DNA of 64,000 bases from NCBI RefSeq assembly GCF_003967535.1, contig NZ_BIFR01000001.1, forward strand, positions 1,921,001-1,985,000, given 5' to 3'. Each line of letters opens with the position of its first letter. Positions within the stretch are counted from its first letter, which is position 1. The DNA comes from Tengunoibacter tsumagoiensis. Its GTDB lineage: Bacteria; Chloroflexota; Ktedonobacteria; Ktedonobacterales; Ktedonobacteraceae. The notes below the pieces were generated by a model, which searched no databases, was not told where the DNA came from, and was given only the letters and a program-made list of their open reading frames with translations. This document shows positions 25,527 to 34,404 of this stretch, one piece after another. The position numbers and the translations under genes were made by a program.

Positions 25527-26735
25527 TTAGATAGCGCAGCTTAGATCGAGCTCTGTATCCTGTGGCTCCGGTATCAACAGCTCTTCAACAGTATCGTCTG
25601 TACTCTCAGTCTCTTCGAGGGCTTTTAAAATGATGCGCTCAACATCTGCCAGACTGTGAATCTGAACCAGTTCATTGCGCACCTGTTTCGCCCCTGGAAA
25701 CCGTCCGAGATACCAGCCCATATGTTTACGGAGTTCAACAAAATGATCCTCACCCTTCAAGGCCGCATGAACACGAGCATGTTCGAGTGCCATATGCAAG
25801 CGCTCTTCACGGGTGGGCTGGATGGTGGGCAGGTTCTCTTCAGTGGGTCGCTGTCCTTCACGCAGTAAATGGCGAAGCTCTTCTTTGCGCTGGAAGATCC
25901 AGGGATTCCCAAAAGTTGCTCGTCCAATCAAGACGCCGTGAACCCCAGCCTCTTGAATACGCTGCCCGGCCTGTGCCAGGGTGAGAATATCTCCATTGCC
26001 CAGGATCAGCGTCTCCGTCTTGCGGACAATTTCCGCTGCCTCGGCGATGGCTTCCCAGTTAGCTTCCCCTTTATAATGTTGGACCAGTGTACGCCCATGT
26101 AAGGTAATGACGGCGGGCTCCAACTCTAAGAGCTCCTGAACCCAGTCGGTAATGGTAATCTTGTCGTAGCCCAGGCGTGTTTTCACCGAGACTGGAAGCA
26201 AGCGGCGTTCAATCTGAGCAGAATCGCCCCAGATGCGGACGCGTTCCTCGTTCATCTGGCGAATACGTTGAATGCGCTGAGGGTCCATCTCGAGTTCTTC
26301 AAGTGTCTGACCGTTGGCCCAATCCCGCACCCCCTGCTGAGTGGCACGAATAATCTCCTTAGCCGTATCGGGAACCCGAATCAGTGCCGCACCACCGCCA
26401 CGATTGGCGATTTTGCTTGCGGGGCAGCCCATATTGATATCGACGCCATCGAAGCCAAGTTCGCAGACGACATGTGCAGCCTTATAAAAGTATTCGGGCT
26501 TACAACCAAAGATCTGAGCTACTGCTGGTCGTTCCACTGGTGTATAGAGGAAATCGCGGAAGATACGATCGCTACCACGCCAGAGACCCTCAACATTTGT
26601 AAATTCGGTAAGCACCACGTCGGGGCGGCCATGAAGACCATGCATGGTACGGCAAGGGGCATCGGTCACGCCATCCATCGGGGCCAGGCCAATAATTGGT
26701 TGTGTCAGGGTTTTCCAGAATGATGCAAGTTTCAT
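25527..26735 (-). CDS. tRNA-dihydrouridine synthase (DusB-like)
   Basis: A 402-residue FMN-dependent TIM-barrel enzyme that reduces uridines in tRNA D-loops. The flavin-binding start is GLAPMDGVTDAPCR. The catalytic Cys is Cys104 in DINMGCPASKIANRGGGAAL, and FMN-phosphate contacts appear at VSVKTRLGY, ITLHGRT, LGNGDI and GVLIGRATFGNPW. A charged insertion (about residues 138-178, GQTLEELEMDPQRIQRIRQM onward) interrupts the barrel compared with DusB of about 330 residues. A C-terminal helical domain ends the chain. The start ATG at 26735 matches homologues but has only a weak ribosome site. It forms a single-gene unit, convergent with the small helical protein. Confidence 0.94.
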   Translation of the reverse strand: MKLASFWKTLTQPIIGLAPMDGVTDAPCRTMHGLHGRPDVVLTEFTNVEGLWRGSDRIFRDFLYTPVERPAVAQIFGCKPEYFYKAAHVVCELGFDGVDINMGCPASKIANRGGGAALIRVPDTAKEIIRATQQGVRDWANGQTLEELEMDPQRIQRIRQMNEERVRIWGDSAQIERRLLPVSVKTRLGYDKITITDWVQELLELEPAVITLHGRTLVQHYKGEANWEAIAEAAEIVRKTETLILGNGDILTLAQAGQRIQEAGVHGVLIGRATFGNPWIFQRKEELRHLLREGQRPTEENLPTIQPTREERLHMALEHARVHAALKGEDHFVELRKHMGWYLGRFPGAKQVRNELVQIHSLADVERIILKALEETESTDDTVEELLIPEPQDTELDLSCAI

Positions 26736-27056
26736 TGAAAATCTCTACTCTTTCAGCGCTTGTTGAGCTAGCCTGTTCTTTGCGAACAGAGAGCACAGGT
26801 GCCAGGAATGTCTATGGTCTACGCAACCCTTATGATACACGTTTTTGCCTTGTCAGGTCAATGTCTCGTTTGAGAGCAAGCCTTGTTGTTTTCTGTAGCC
26901 CCACAGATGTTTTTTGGTAAATGTGTATTAAAAAAGTATCAATGTTTTTGGAAGTAAAAGCATAAGAGAATAATTTTTATGTATCTCAATTTGCCATTAG
27001 AAGAATTAGTAATTATAATATGGGCGCGGCGACGCAATTATAGAAAAGGAGTTACT
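26736..27056. other. Divergent promoter region
   Basis: The 321-bp region between the dihydrouridine synthase (minus) and the CHRD lipoprotein (plus) becomes very AT-rich toward the lipoprotein. It should hold both promoters. I see no RNA gene and no clear repeat. Confidence 0.5.
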
Positions 27057-27926
27057 ATGCTTAAGAGATATTTTGTTAAGCAAAGATGTATGAAATTCGC
27101 TTTACTTGCGGGGATGACCACCCTATTCCTTAGTGGTTGTGATACAGGAAATTCGGCCAACACAACTGCAACACCTACGACTGCTCCGGTGACAGCAGCG
27201 AATGCGGTGATTAAACATGCCCCATCGGGGACTGTCACGGCAACATGGGATCATACCACCCATCTGCTCAACGTTCATGCTGCACTGACCGGACTGGCCC
27301 CAAGTAGTAGCCATCCTGTCGCTATTCTAGAGGGGACCTGTCGAAAACCAGGGAAGACCGTCTATCAACTGACAACGATTAAGGCCCAACCGATTGGTTT
27401 TGCCGATGCGGTGACTAAGATTAAAGATGTCGCTGATGGTATTCCAGCCACTGGTTGGTCGGTTACTGTGTTCAATGGTCCTGATCTCAGCAGTGCAACT
27501 CAATCTGAGCCGATCAGTTGTGCAGATCTGGTGAACGCTAAGTCAGACAAGAGTGTTAATCAGGCAGCTCAGGCGACCCTATCCGATGCCTTTGTGCCTG
27601 ATCAATCGGTGAGCGGCACTGTTCAGCTTAATCTGAATAACAAGCAATTGACCGTCGTCCTCAATGTAAAGGGTCTGGCACCGAACTCCAAGCATATGGC
27701 GCATATTCATACGGGGAGTTGTGCGAGCCAGGGGGCGGTTGTCTATCCTCTGAAGCCGTTGCAGGCTAATGCGGCGGGCGAGGTCAATTCAACGACGGTT
27801 ATCTCCAATGTGAGCGAGATTCCTCCTAGTGGATGGTATGTGAACATTCATCGTGGAGACGATAATCTGAGCGCACAAAGTGATTTTGATCCTATTGGCT
27901 GTGGCGATATCACTCCTAATCGCTAA
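27057..27926 (+). CDS. CHRD-domain lipoprotein
   Basis: This 289-residue protein is exported and lipid-anchored. A signal peptide ends in a lipobox LSGC with Cys28. A Thr/Ala-rich linker follows, and then two related beta-sandwich halves: residues about 60-165 (GTVTATWDHTTHLLNVHAAL) and about 190-285 (SGTVQLNLNNKQLTVVLNVK). The second half carries the CHRD-like pattern MAHIHTGSCASQGAVVYPL and WYVNIHRGDDN. Paired Cys residues in each half could form disulfides. CHRD domains are thought to bind or modify extracellular ligands; the function is unknown. The ATG at 27057 has AAAAGGAG 7 nt upstream. A terminator follows the gene. Confidence 0.88.
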   Translation: MLKRYFVKQRCMKFALLAGMTTLFLSGCDTGNSANTTATPTTAPVTAANAVIKHAPSGTVTATWDHTTHLLNVHAALTGLAPSSSHPVAILEGTCRKPGKTVYQLTTIKAQPIGFADAVTKIKDVADGIPATGWSVTVFNGPDLSSATQSEPISCADLVNAKSDKSVNQAAQATLSDAFVPDQSVSGTVQLNLNNKQLTVVLNVKGLAPNSKHMAHIHTGSCASQGAVVYPLKPLQANAAGEVNSTTVISNVSEIPPSGWYVNIHRGDDNLSAQSDFDPIGCGDITPNR

Positions 27927-27959
27927 CATAAGCAAGTTATAGGGTCAGTGTTCTGGTAC

Positions 27960-28005
27960 GAGAGCTTGAAGTCGTGTTTTGCGATGGAGAAGCTCTCGTT
28001 TTTTT
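27960..28005 (+). terminator. Intrinsic terminator
   Basis: Stem GAGAGCTT / AAGCTCTC (27960-27967, 27990-27997) followed by a seven-T run ends the CHRD lipoprotein transcript. Confidence 0.9.
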
Positions 28006-28130
28006 ATGTATGTCTGGTATGAAGATATCCGTCCTCATCAATCATCAGACAACGTTGTGTATTCAGGTGGATAACTCAATTAGCGGGCAGTCAAGCGTTT
28101 GATCAAACTGTTCCGTAGCCATAGAAGATG

Positions 28131-28811
28131 TCACTTAGGGAAATCAACATAGCCACTGCGCCATAAGTCAACCAGAGATTTCACTGTTTGAATATACTGG
28201 CCCTCATTATTATTATCTCCTGCCGGTGCATACACAGGGATAATCTGATCTACTGTTGTCAGTCCCAACTGATGAATATACAGATCATAGAGAAGTTTGT
28301 ACCAATCAGCGATTCCTGCATCCCAGGAGGAATAAGCGCGATACCCTGATACATTAGCATACCCTTTTGTCGCGCGAATATTTCCCAGCGAGTGCGTCGT
28401 ACGGGCTACTCCTTGCGTCCCCATATGGCTCTCCTCCATAAAAAAGGCGAGTGCATAGGCAGGATCAATCCCATATTTAAGGCCCTCATCATACAGAACC
28501 TGCCCTTTTCCAGCTGCGGGCGAGTGATGATAGGCCAGGACCTGATTCATAAAGTCAACGGAGAGTGTTGGTTTGCCAGTAATGAGATAGGCAGGATCTT
28601 GCGTCGTGATGGAATGAGCCGGGGGCTGAGACGATGTTCCAGACAGAGATTTTTTCTCCAGAAGAATGACAATAGAGGCTAAAAGTACGAAGCCAAAGAG
28701 CATTACCAGCCATGATGGGAAAGAGGAGCTTCTACGTCTGCGCCGATAGACCCGTTTGCGCCTTGTTGTGAGCGGACTACGATAGGTACGACGCCGATAG
28801 ACTTTTGGCAT
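28131..28811 (-). CDS. Membrane-anchored glucosaminidase/lysozyme-like protein
   Basis: A 226-residue protein with an extremely Arg/Tyr-rich cytoplasmic N-terminus (residues 1-28), one membrane helix (about 33-51, WLVMLFGFVLLASIVILL) and an extracytoplasmic domain. The domain resembles the lysozyme-like fold of mannosyl-glycoprotein endo-beta-N-acetylglucosaminidases. YGIDPAYALAFFMEESHMGT places a likely catalytic Glu in the MEES segment, followed by TTHSLGNIRATKGY and a WDAGIADWYKLL helix. It may cut cell-wall or surface glycan. The start ATG at 28811 has AGGAAG upstream. A degraded relative of its central region seems to lie at 38893-39042. Confidence 0.85.
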   Translation of the reverse strand: MPKVYRRRTYRSPLTTRRKRVYRRRRRSSSFPSWLVMLFGFVLLASIVILLEKKSLSGTSSQPPAHSITTQDPAYLITGKPTLSVDFMNQVLAYHHSPAAGKGQVLYDEGLKYGIDPAYALAFFMEESHMGTQGVARTTHSLGNIRATKGYANVSGYRAYSSWDAGIADWYKLLYDLYIHQLGLTTVDQIIPVYAPAGDNNNEGQYIQTVKSLVDLWRSGYVDFPK

Positions 28812-29066
28812 GATCGATCTTCCTATTATTTAAACAATACGGGTATGTCTCATAGTTTAAAGCAAACATATTTTTTTGTGAAGCCATAATCTTATTTTTA
28901 GATGGGTATGTCCATCGATTCTATCACGAAGTGATGTTTCAGCCTTTTGAGAGGGTTTGAAACGATGCTTTCAGCTACTCTTTGTGCGCTATAATAATAG
29001 TGCTGACCTAACGAGTGTAGCAATAATGAAGCAGAATAGCAAGAGCGTAATAAGGAAGGGTGAGGT

Positions 29067-30260
29067 ATGTCTCAGGCAGAGAATGAGCGTCTGGCTAAGA
29101 TGCCAGCCGCAACGGACCTCTATCAGATCGATTCATTGCTCAGCGAAGAAGAGCTTCTTGTGCGTGATACAGTGCGACGTTTTGTTGCTGAGCGGGTCAA
29201 GCCCCAGATTGCAGAGCATTTTGAGGCTGGAACCTTTCCGCAAGAATTAGTTCCCGAAATGGCAGAATTGGGGCTCCTGGGTATGCATCTCGAGGGGTAT
29301 GGCTGTGCTGGCATGAGTGCCGTCTGTTATGGGTTGGCATGTCAGGAGTTGGAGGCAGGTGATAGCGGCCTACGTTCATTTGTCTCTGTCCAGGGCTCGT
29401 TAGCCATGTATCCCATCTCTGCCTTTGGTTCTGAAGAGCAGAAGCAGCGCTGGCTTCCAGGGATGGCGCGCGGTGAAATTATCGGATGTTTTGGGTTGAC
29501 AGAACCGGATTATGGAAGTGATGCAGCCCATCTGACTACCAGTGCGCGACGCGATGGTGATGTTTATATACTGAATGGGACCAAGCTGTGGATTACGAAT
29601 GGCAGCATTGCTCATGTTGCCATTGTCTGGGCGCGAGCTGAAGATGGCGTACGTGGCTTTCTCGTTGAGCGAGATACGCCTGGTTTTACCACCAGCACGA
29701 TCTCACATAAACTCTCGTTGCGGGCCTCTGTCACATCGGAGCTACATTTTGCGGATTGTCGCGTTCCTGTAGCCAATCTGCTGCCCAATGTACGAGGGAT
29801 GCGTGGCCCACTCTCTTGTTTAAATGAGGCGCGTTATGGAATTGCCTGGGGCGTCAATGGAGCTGCTCGTACCTGTTATGAGACGGCGTTAACGTATGCG
29901 CGAGAGCGCCTTCAATTTCAGCGCCCTATTGCCAGCTTTCAATTAGTGCAACAAAAGCTGGTTGTCATGGTCACTGAACTCGTCAAGGCAGAGCTACTGG
30001 CACTCCAATTGGGGCGTCTGAAAGATTCAGGGAGGCTCCATCCAGTGCAGATCTCGTTGGCAAAGCGCAATAACGTTCGTGAAGCTCTACAGACAGCCAG
30101 AGAGGCGCGAAATATTCTGGGTGCCAATGGGATTACCCTGGAGTATCCGATCAGTCGGCATATGAATAATCTTGAATCGGTCTTCACCTATGAGGGGACC
30201 GACGATATTCATACCTTAATTATCGGCCAGGCAATTACAGGAGAGAATGCCTTCGCTTAG
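29067..30260 (+). CDS. Acyl-CoA dehydrogenase, glutaryl-CoA-type
   Basis: A 397-residue flavoenzyme of the acyl-CoA dehydrogenase family. The substrate-loop sequence GYGCAGMSAVCYGLACQELE, then DSGLRSFVSVQGSLAM and CFGLTEPDYGSDAAHL is the form seen in glutaryl-CoA dehydrogenases, including the Arg in LRSF that contacts the distal carboxylate. FAD-binding LNGTKLWITNG and the catalytic Glu (E376, in YEGTDDIHTLIIGQAITG) are present. Glutaryl-CoA dehydrogenase oxidises and decarboxylates glutaryl-CoA to crotonyl-CoA in lysine and tryptophan breakdown. No other genes of the pathway are next to it. AGGAAGGG lies just before the ATG. Confidence 0.93.
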   Translation: MSQAENERLAKMPAATDLYQIDSLLSEEELLVRDTVRRFVAERVKPQIAEHFEAGTFPQELVPEMAELGLLGMHLEGYGCAGMSAVCYGLACQELEAGDSGLRSFVSVQGSLAMYPISAFGSEEQKQRWLPGMARGEIIGCFGLTEPDYGSDAAHLTTSARRDGDVYILNGTKLWITNGSIAHVAIVWARAEDGVRGFLVERDTPGFTTSTISHKLSLRASVTSELHFADCRVPVANLLPNVRGMRGPLSCLNEARYGIAWGVNGAARTCYETALTYARERLQFQRPIASFQLVQQKLVVMVTELVKAELLALQLGRLKDSGRLHPVQISLAKRNNVREALQTAREARNILGANGITLEYPISRHMNNLESVFTYEGTDDIHTLIIGQAITGENAFA

Positions 30261-30291
30261 CTCGTGATCCGCACCTTTGAAAGGGAGACGG

Positions 30292-30346
30292 GCCGTTCAT
30301 AAGATGACACTCTATCGTCAGAGTAGTATGAATGTCTATGAACGGC
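30292..30346. terminator. Hairpin between convergent genes
   Basis: Inverted repeat of GCCGTTCATA and TATGAACGGC around a longer spacer lies between the convergent acyl-CoA dehydrogenase and the minus-strand gene ending at 30375. No clear T tract follows on either side. Confidence 0.45.
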
Positions 30347-30374
30347 TCGCATCTATTCCTGTTGATCCTGTTTC

Positions 30375-31028
30375 TTAACGACAACTGGGAGCGCCAGGAC
30401 CAGGGCCGATATCATTGCCATAATCATCGATTTTCCAGTTGTTATTATCGTTGAGATCCTGCTGTAATGTTAATTTTAATGGATATGTTTTTGAGAGCTT
30501 GCTGCGCGTAATGGTATAAGTAAAGCTCTGGCTGGAGCCCTGATTGACAGCGCTTCCATTCACCTCAGCATAATTACTGACTGGCCCGTAACAATTTTCA
30601 ATCGCCAGGGCCTGCTGTTTAAATTGTTCTTGTGAGAGGTGGATACGAATGCCAGGGCCAAGGTCACTATAAGCTTGATCGTAATTTTTATTTGTTAAGG
30701 CAGCGAGAAAATCTGTTGCTGTCGTACTGGGACCAGAGCCAGCGATCAACCCATTGGCTAGAAAATAGCCAGCGGTACAGGCGAATAAAGCAGCAACAAT
30801 AAAAATGCTCCCGAGAATAACAAAACGGCGACGAACATTTTTTTGTGGTGCCGCCTGACGCTTTGGCCGTGGGACACGTGCAATCTCTGGCGCCGTATCC
30901 AGGCGAGTCATGCCTGGAGGCCGTTTGGGGATGGCTCTTTGCTTGCTTGTTCCATTGAGGGCCGCCAGGTGTTCTGAGGGCCTCTCTCGCTCCCAGGGGC
31001 CACCATTTTGATCAGGTCGTCCTTGCAT
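30375..31028 (-). CDS. Single-pass membrane protein with NTF2-like outer domain
   Basis: This 217-residue protein has a Pro/Arg-rich cytoplasmic N-terminus (about 1-68) and one membrane helix (about 70-92, FVILGSIFIVAALFACTAGYFLANGL). Its extracytoplasmic domain starts with PSTTATDFLAALTNKNYDQA. That pattern matches DUF4878 / NTF2-like lumazine-binding domains, which often bind lipids or ligands at the cell surface. Two Cys (ENCYGPV and the terminal PSCR) may pair. A GGAGGAG site supports the ATG at 31028. It is downstream of the polysaccharide cluster on the same strand, but 132 bp separates it from the CpsD-like gene, so membership is uncertain. Confidence 0.78.
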   Translation of the reverse strand: MQGRPDQNGGPWERERPSEHLAALNGTSKQRAIPKRPPGMTRLDTAPEIARVPRPKRQAAPQKNVRRRFVILGSIFIVAALFACTAGYFLANGLIAGSGPSTTATDFLAALTNKNYDQAYSDLGPGIRIHLSQEQFKQQALAIENCYGPVSNYAEVNGSAVNQGSSQSFTYTITRSKLSKTYPLKLTLQQDLNDNNNWKIDDYGNDIGPGPGAPSCR

Positions 31029-31160
31029 TGTATCTCCTCCACTTAATTACAACATATCTATAGAGGCAGAATAGAGCAACAATATGTCGTAGCATCTCAG
31101 GGCTGCTGCTCTCTGCACGCTTCCATTTTTTGATCAGCATATGTTCAGCAAACAATGTCA

Positions 31161-31859
31161 TCAGGCATCGAGCAGGATCACGCCTGTAAGATGAGCATGA
31201 GCACGTTCGAGCTGTTCCCGAGCGAGCCGGGACTGTTTGCGCGTTGTCTGACCAGAGGCTAATAGCAGGAATGTTTGATCAACGCAAGCACTAATAGTTG
31301 CTGCATCGATCTGAGTAAGCACTGGTGCGCTATTAAAAATAATTAGTCCAGGTTGTGTCGTTGTTGTCGCCAGAAAGTGACGAAGGCCCGGCAGCAGTTG
31401 AGAAAACGTGGCAGTGAGAAGGCGACTCGTCTCATAAAGTGGCTGCGTTCCTGAGCCTGCGCCCAGCAGAAAAAGGTGAGGTATAGAAGTCTTCGTAATA
31501 GCCTGACTTATCTGTATCTGCGTCTGGTTTGCAGTGAGATCATCTATCTGTAAGAGGTCGCTTAAGCCGGCAGTAGTAGCCAGACCAAAGCTCTGCGGCA
31601 AACAGGCCGTTGTGAAATCAGCATCAACTAGCAAGGTAGGCGTGCCAGTCTGCGCTGCGGCAATGGCAATATTGGCTACGGCAGTTGCACGTTGAGTATA
31701 ATCGGTTGGAGTGGTGAGCAAGAGACTGAGTTGTTGATGCTGCTCTTGATCCCAATTGAAACGAATATTGGCGAAGGCTGTCGCAAAGGCTGTGCTATAG
31801 GCTGTGGTGGCAGCATAATCAGTTAATAAAGCGACAGGCTCTGGTGTCTGTTTCCTCAC
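31161..31859 (-). CDS. Degenerate CpsD-like (BY-kinase fold) protein
   Basis: This 232-residue protein has the fold of bacterial tyrosine kinases that pair with Wzz-type proteins, but its ATP site is broken. Where Walker A (normally PGEGKTT) should be, residues 49-58 read TTPTDYTQRA, with no Lys. Walker A' is kept as LLVDADF (76-82) and a later IIFNSAP replaces the usual Walker B. The Tyr-rich C-terminal tail of active kinases is absent. It likely acts as a structural partner of the Wzz-like protein upstream, not as a kinase. Start is GTG at 31859 with AGGAG 7 nt upstream. Seven 25-bp repeats precede it. Confidence 0.78.
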   Translation of the reverse strand: MRKQTPEPVALLTDYAATTAYSTAFATAFANIRFNWDQEQHQQLSLLLTTPTDYTQRATAVANIAIAAAQTGTPTLLVDADFTTACLPQSFGLATTAGLSDLLQIDDLTANQTQIQISQAITKTSIPHLFLLGAGSGTQPLYETSRLLTATFSQLLPGLRHFLATTTTQPGLIIFNSAPVLTQIDAATISACVDQTFLLLASGQTTRKQSRLAREQLERAHAHLTGVILLDA

Positions 31860-31985
31860 GGAAAAGCTCCTTATTGCTTGTCCGCAACAAATGAGCAGAA
31901 AGGTGAGAAAAGAGGAGGTGTTTTCCTTTTTTAACTCAGTAAAACCTTTGCTGCTAACATCTCGTCGCAGGACTCTTTCTACTAT

Positions 31986-32160
31986 AATGGCTTATTTTTT
32001 GGCTGTCAACAATAGCTTATCTTTTGGCTGTCAGCAATGGCTTATTTTTTGGCTGTCAACAATAGCTTATCTTTTGGCTGTCAACAATAGCTTATCTTTT
32101 GGCTGTCAACAATAGCTTATCTTTTGGCTGTCAGCAATGGCTTGTCTTTTGGCTGTCAAC
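31986..32160. repeat. Seven 25-bp tandem repeats upstream of CpsD-like gene
   Basis: Seven contiguous 25-bp units with consensus AATAGCTTATCTTTTGGCTG + TCAAC fill 175 bp exactly. Units differ only at a few sites (G for A, T for C). On the minus strand each carries TTGACA, a -35-like hexamer, about 130-300 bp before the start of the CpsD-like gene. The layout resembles an operator or iteron array, or a slippage-prone repeat that tunes expression. The plus-strand frame through it (31891-32115) is not a gene. There are no unique spacers, so it is not a CRISPR array. Confidence 0.93.
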
Positions 32161-32229
32161 CGGTCTGATTTTCTGGTGGGGTTGATGCCAGGGGTGCGAA
32201 TGGAACGACCAGAAGAGGAAGGTTCTCAA

Positions 32230-32265
32230 AGAGACCAGCCTTCCCAACTGGAAGGGCTGATCTCT
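32230..32265 (-). terminator. Hairpin after Wzz-like gene
   Basis: Imperfect stem of AGAGACCAGCCTTCC (32230-32244) and GGAAGGGCTGATCTCT (32250-32265) with a short loop lies just past the Wzz-like stop codon on the minus strand. It may separate the upstream polysaccharide genes from the CpsD-like gene. Confidence 0.5.
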
Positions 32266-32294
32266 GTGGGGTCTCTCCCTGAAGTCCATACGGT

Positions 32295-33098
32295 TTAGCT
32301 GCGAGATAGTGATGTCTTACCTGTCGTCTTTGGGGCTGGTGGGATGCGACCATAGATGGGTAGCTCTAGCAGTTGAGCCACTTCTTCAGCCTGATAGATA
32401 CGATCGTCCAGATATTCAACCAGGAAGGCCAGTGCAATCCCAACGATCAGGCCAACGACAAGCAAGAGTAATGGAAGGAGCGTCTTTGTCTGAGCTCCCA
32501 GAGTTGCTGTGGGCTCGCTGGCATCAGTAACGACCTGAGCTGCTGCGAGAGGAGAGGTGGACTGATCACTGTTAGAGCGCACCTCATAGTCGAGATAATG
32601 AGAGATCTGATCGTGGCTGACCTCTCCAACTGCATGAGCAATTGCCCATGCACCGACCTGTGCATTCCAATTGACCTGAATCGTCACCAGCCCATGTGTT
32701 CGAGAGGCTGAGAGCGCTCCTGCAATTGCCCTGGCGTTCTGCCAATCTCCCAGGTCTGCCTGTGAGCCATAGAGGGCGGTAATTTGCGTATGATCATCCC
32801 TTAATTGTTGGACAATCAACTTTCCAAAATCCTCAGAGTTGAGAATAGGGCCTGTCGCAAACTCCTCAGCCAGTGCCTCATTGACGGTTATATAGTCTGC
32901 ATAAGTGGCAGTAGTAGTGGCTGGAGCAGCCTGAAGGCCAACGCGTAAGACAATGCTGGAGCGATACGTTTTGAATTCGCCGAGGAGCTTATGTGAGGAA
33001 TAATAAAGGTAGCCAGCATAGATGCTTACCACTGCAACGACCAGGAGAATAACCCAGAGTCGCCGCCTGAGAATCTGCCCATAGGCGCGTAGTTCCAC
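32295..33098 (-). CDS. Wzz / chain-length determinant-like protein
   Basis: A 267-residue polysaccharide co-polymerase. Two membrane helices flank a long extracytoplasmic region: residues about 15-33 (LWVILLVVAVVSIYAGYLYY) and about 207-228 (LLPLLLLVVGLIVGIALAFL). The second is followed by the cytoplasmic EYLDDRIYQAEEVAQLL motif found in Wzz proteins of Gram-positive type (CapA/YveK). Such proteins set polymer length and activate a partner tyrosine kinase. The partner here, the CpsD-like gene downstream, has lost its Walker A. Start is a GTG at 33098 with AAGGG upstream. The gene is in the minus-strand polysaccharide cluster. Confidence 0.88.
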   Translation of the reverse strand: MELRAYGQILRRRLWVILLVVAVVSIYAGYLYYSSHKLLGEFKTYRSSIVLRVGLQAAPATTTATYADYITVNEALAEEFATGPILNSEDFGKLIVQQLRDDHTQITALYGSQADLGDWQNARAIAGALSASRTHGLVTIQVNWNAQVGAWAIAHAVGEVSHDQISHYLDYEVRSNSDQSTSPLAAAQVVTDASEPTATLGAQTKTLLPLLLLVVGLIVGIALAFLVEYLDDRIYQAEEVAQLLELPIYGRIPPAPKTTGKTSLSRS

Positions 33099-33199
33099 GT
33101 GTAAAACCCTTTCTTGCAGGGATAGCTTGTTGTCATGAAGAAAAAATAATCGCTATCGTGCTATAACAACATAATCATCAACAAAATAATCATCTCGTA

Positions 33200-34342
33200 C
33201 TAATGGCGTGGGATGGCGGTCCGTTTCTGGGTCTCAGCCATCTCCTCATGAGATCCATTCATCCTGGCCTCAATAAATTGGAGCATGCGGCGCTGGAAGC
33301 GAGGAGTATCGAACTCCAGAGCATGATTGCGAATAGCCTGTGGATCAAAGGCTCGTTCGTCAAAGCGTGCCAGGACCTCGGCCAGGCTCTCTGCTGTCTG
33401 TTGATGAAAAAAGGTTCCGGTGCTTCCCTCCACAACCGAGGCCAGGGCTCCCCCCTGCCCATAGGCAATCACAGGGCGGCCACATGCTTGAGCCTCCAGC
33501 GGCGTAATCCCAAAATCTTCCTCCCCTGGAAAGAGAAAGGCCCGGCAATGGGTCAGGTATTGTACCACCTCAGCATCGGATAATTTTCCCAGAAAGCGAA
33601 TAGTTGGCCCGGCTAATTTTTGTAGACGTTCGAGATCGCGTCCACCGCCAATGATCACGAGAGGCAACTGAAGTTGATTGCAGGCCTGGATTGCCAGATC
33701 GACACGTTTATAGGGGACAAGTCGGCTCAGAATCAAGAAATAATCGCCTGGCACAACCGTTGGATCAAATGGGAAACGATTGGCCTCGACGGGTGGTGGA
33801 ATATAGACTGCCTCGCGCCGATAATATTTTTGAATGCGCTCAGCGACAATTGGTGAATTGGCAATAAAATGATCGACCCGCATCGCGCTTGTCTGATCCC
33901 AGACGCGTAGACCAGAGATCAAAAATGGGAGGATCGAGCGTGAGAGCTTGCCCAGTTGTTCGCGTTCTACATACTCCTCATAGTTCCAGCACCAGCGCAT
34001 GGGGGTATGGCAATAGCAGATATGCATCGTGCCAGGGCGGGTGATAACACCTTTGCCAAAGGCACTGGAACTACTCAGGACCAGATCATAGCCCCGCAGA
34101 TCAAGGTTTTCCATGGCAAACGGATAGAAAGGCAGATAGGGCTGATGGTGTTTTGTAACCATAGGGAGCTTCTGCATAAAGGATGTTCTGATATCAATCT
34201 TCCGAAACGCTGGGTCAACCCGTTGTGGATCATAGATTGATGTATACAGCGGTGCATCTGGAAACAGCTCATGGAGGGCCAGCACCACCCGCTCGGCCCC
34301 TCCCATCTGGTTTAAGTAATCATGAACTAAGGCTACTTTCAT
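33200..34342 (-). CDS. GT4 glycosyltransferase (WbaZ-like)
   Basis: A 380-residue retaining glycosyltransferase of family 4. The N-terminus KVALVHDYLNQMGGAERVVL is typical of mannosyltransferases that build O-antigen or exopolysaccharide (WbaZ-like). The donor-binding half has YFLILSRLVPYKRVDLAIQA and the catalytic E-x7-E region GEEDFGITPLEAQACGRPVI. It acts on a lipid-linked acceptor at the inner face of the membrane. The sugar donor cannot be deduced. It lies 62 bp downstream of the initiating transferase gene. AGGAG precedes the ATG at 34342. Confidence 0.9.
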   Translation of the reverse strand: MKVALVHDYLNQMGGAERVVLALHELFPDAPLYTSIYDPQRVDPAFRKIDIRTSFMQKLPMVTKHHQPYLPFYPFAMENLDLRGYDLVLSSSSAFGKGVITRPGTMHICYCHTPMRWCWNYEEYVEREQLGKLSRSILPFLISGLRVWDQTSAMRVDHFIANSPIVAERIQKYYRREAVYIPPPVEANRFPFDPTVVPGDYFLILSRLVPYKRVDLAIQACNQLQLPLVIIGGGRDLERLQKLAGPTIRFLGKLSDAEVVQYLTHCRAFLFPGEEDFGITPLEAQACGRPVIAYGQGGALASVVEGSTGTFFHQQTAESLAEVLARFDERAFDPQAIRNHALEFDTPRFQRRMLQFIEARMNGSHEEMAETQKRTAIPRH

Positions 34343-34404
34343 CGCTCGATCTCCTATCTATCTCCTCATATCCTCGCCTCTGCCCTCCACGAAGTAAGCT
34401 CTAC

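Noticed and set aside
30292..30346. Mobile element end between convergent genes
   Set aside because: A single short inverted repeat with no duplication of flanking bases; better explained as a terminator.
31891..32160. CRISPR array or coding repeat
   Set aside because: The 25-bp units are contiguous with no unique spacers, and the frame through them is only translated repeat.
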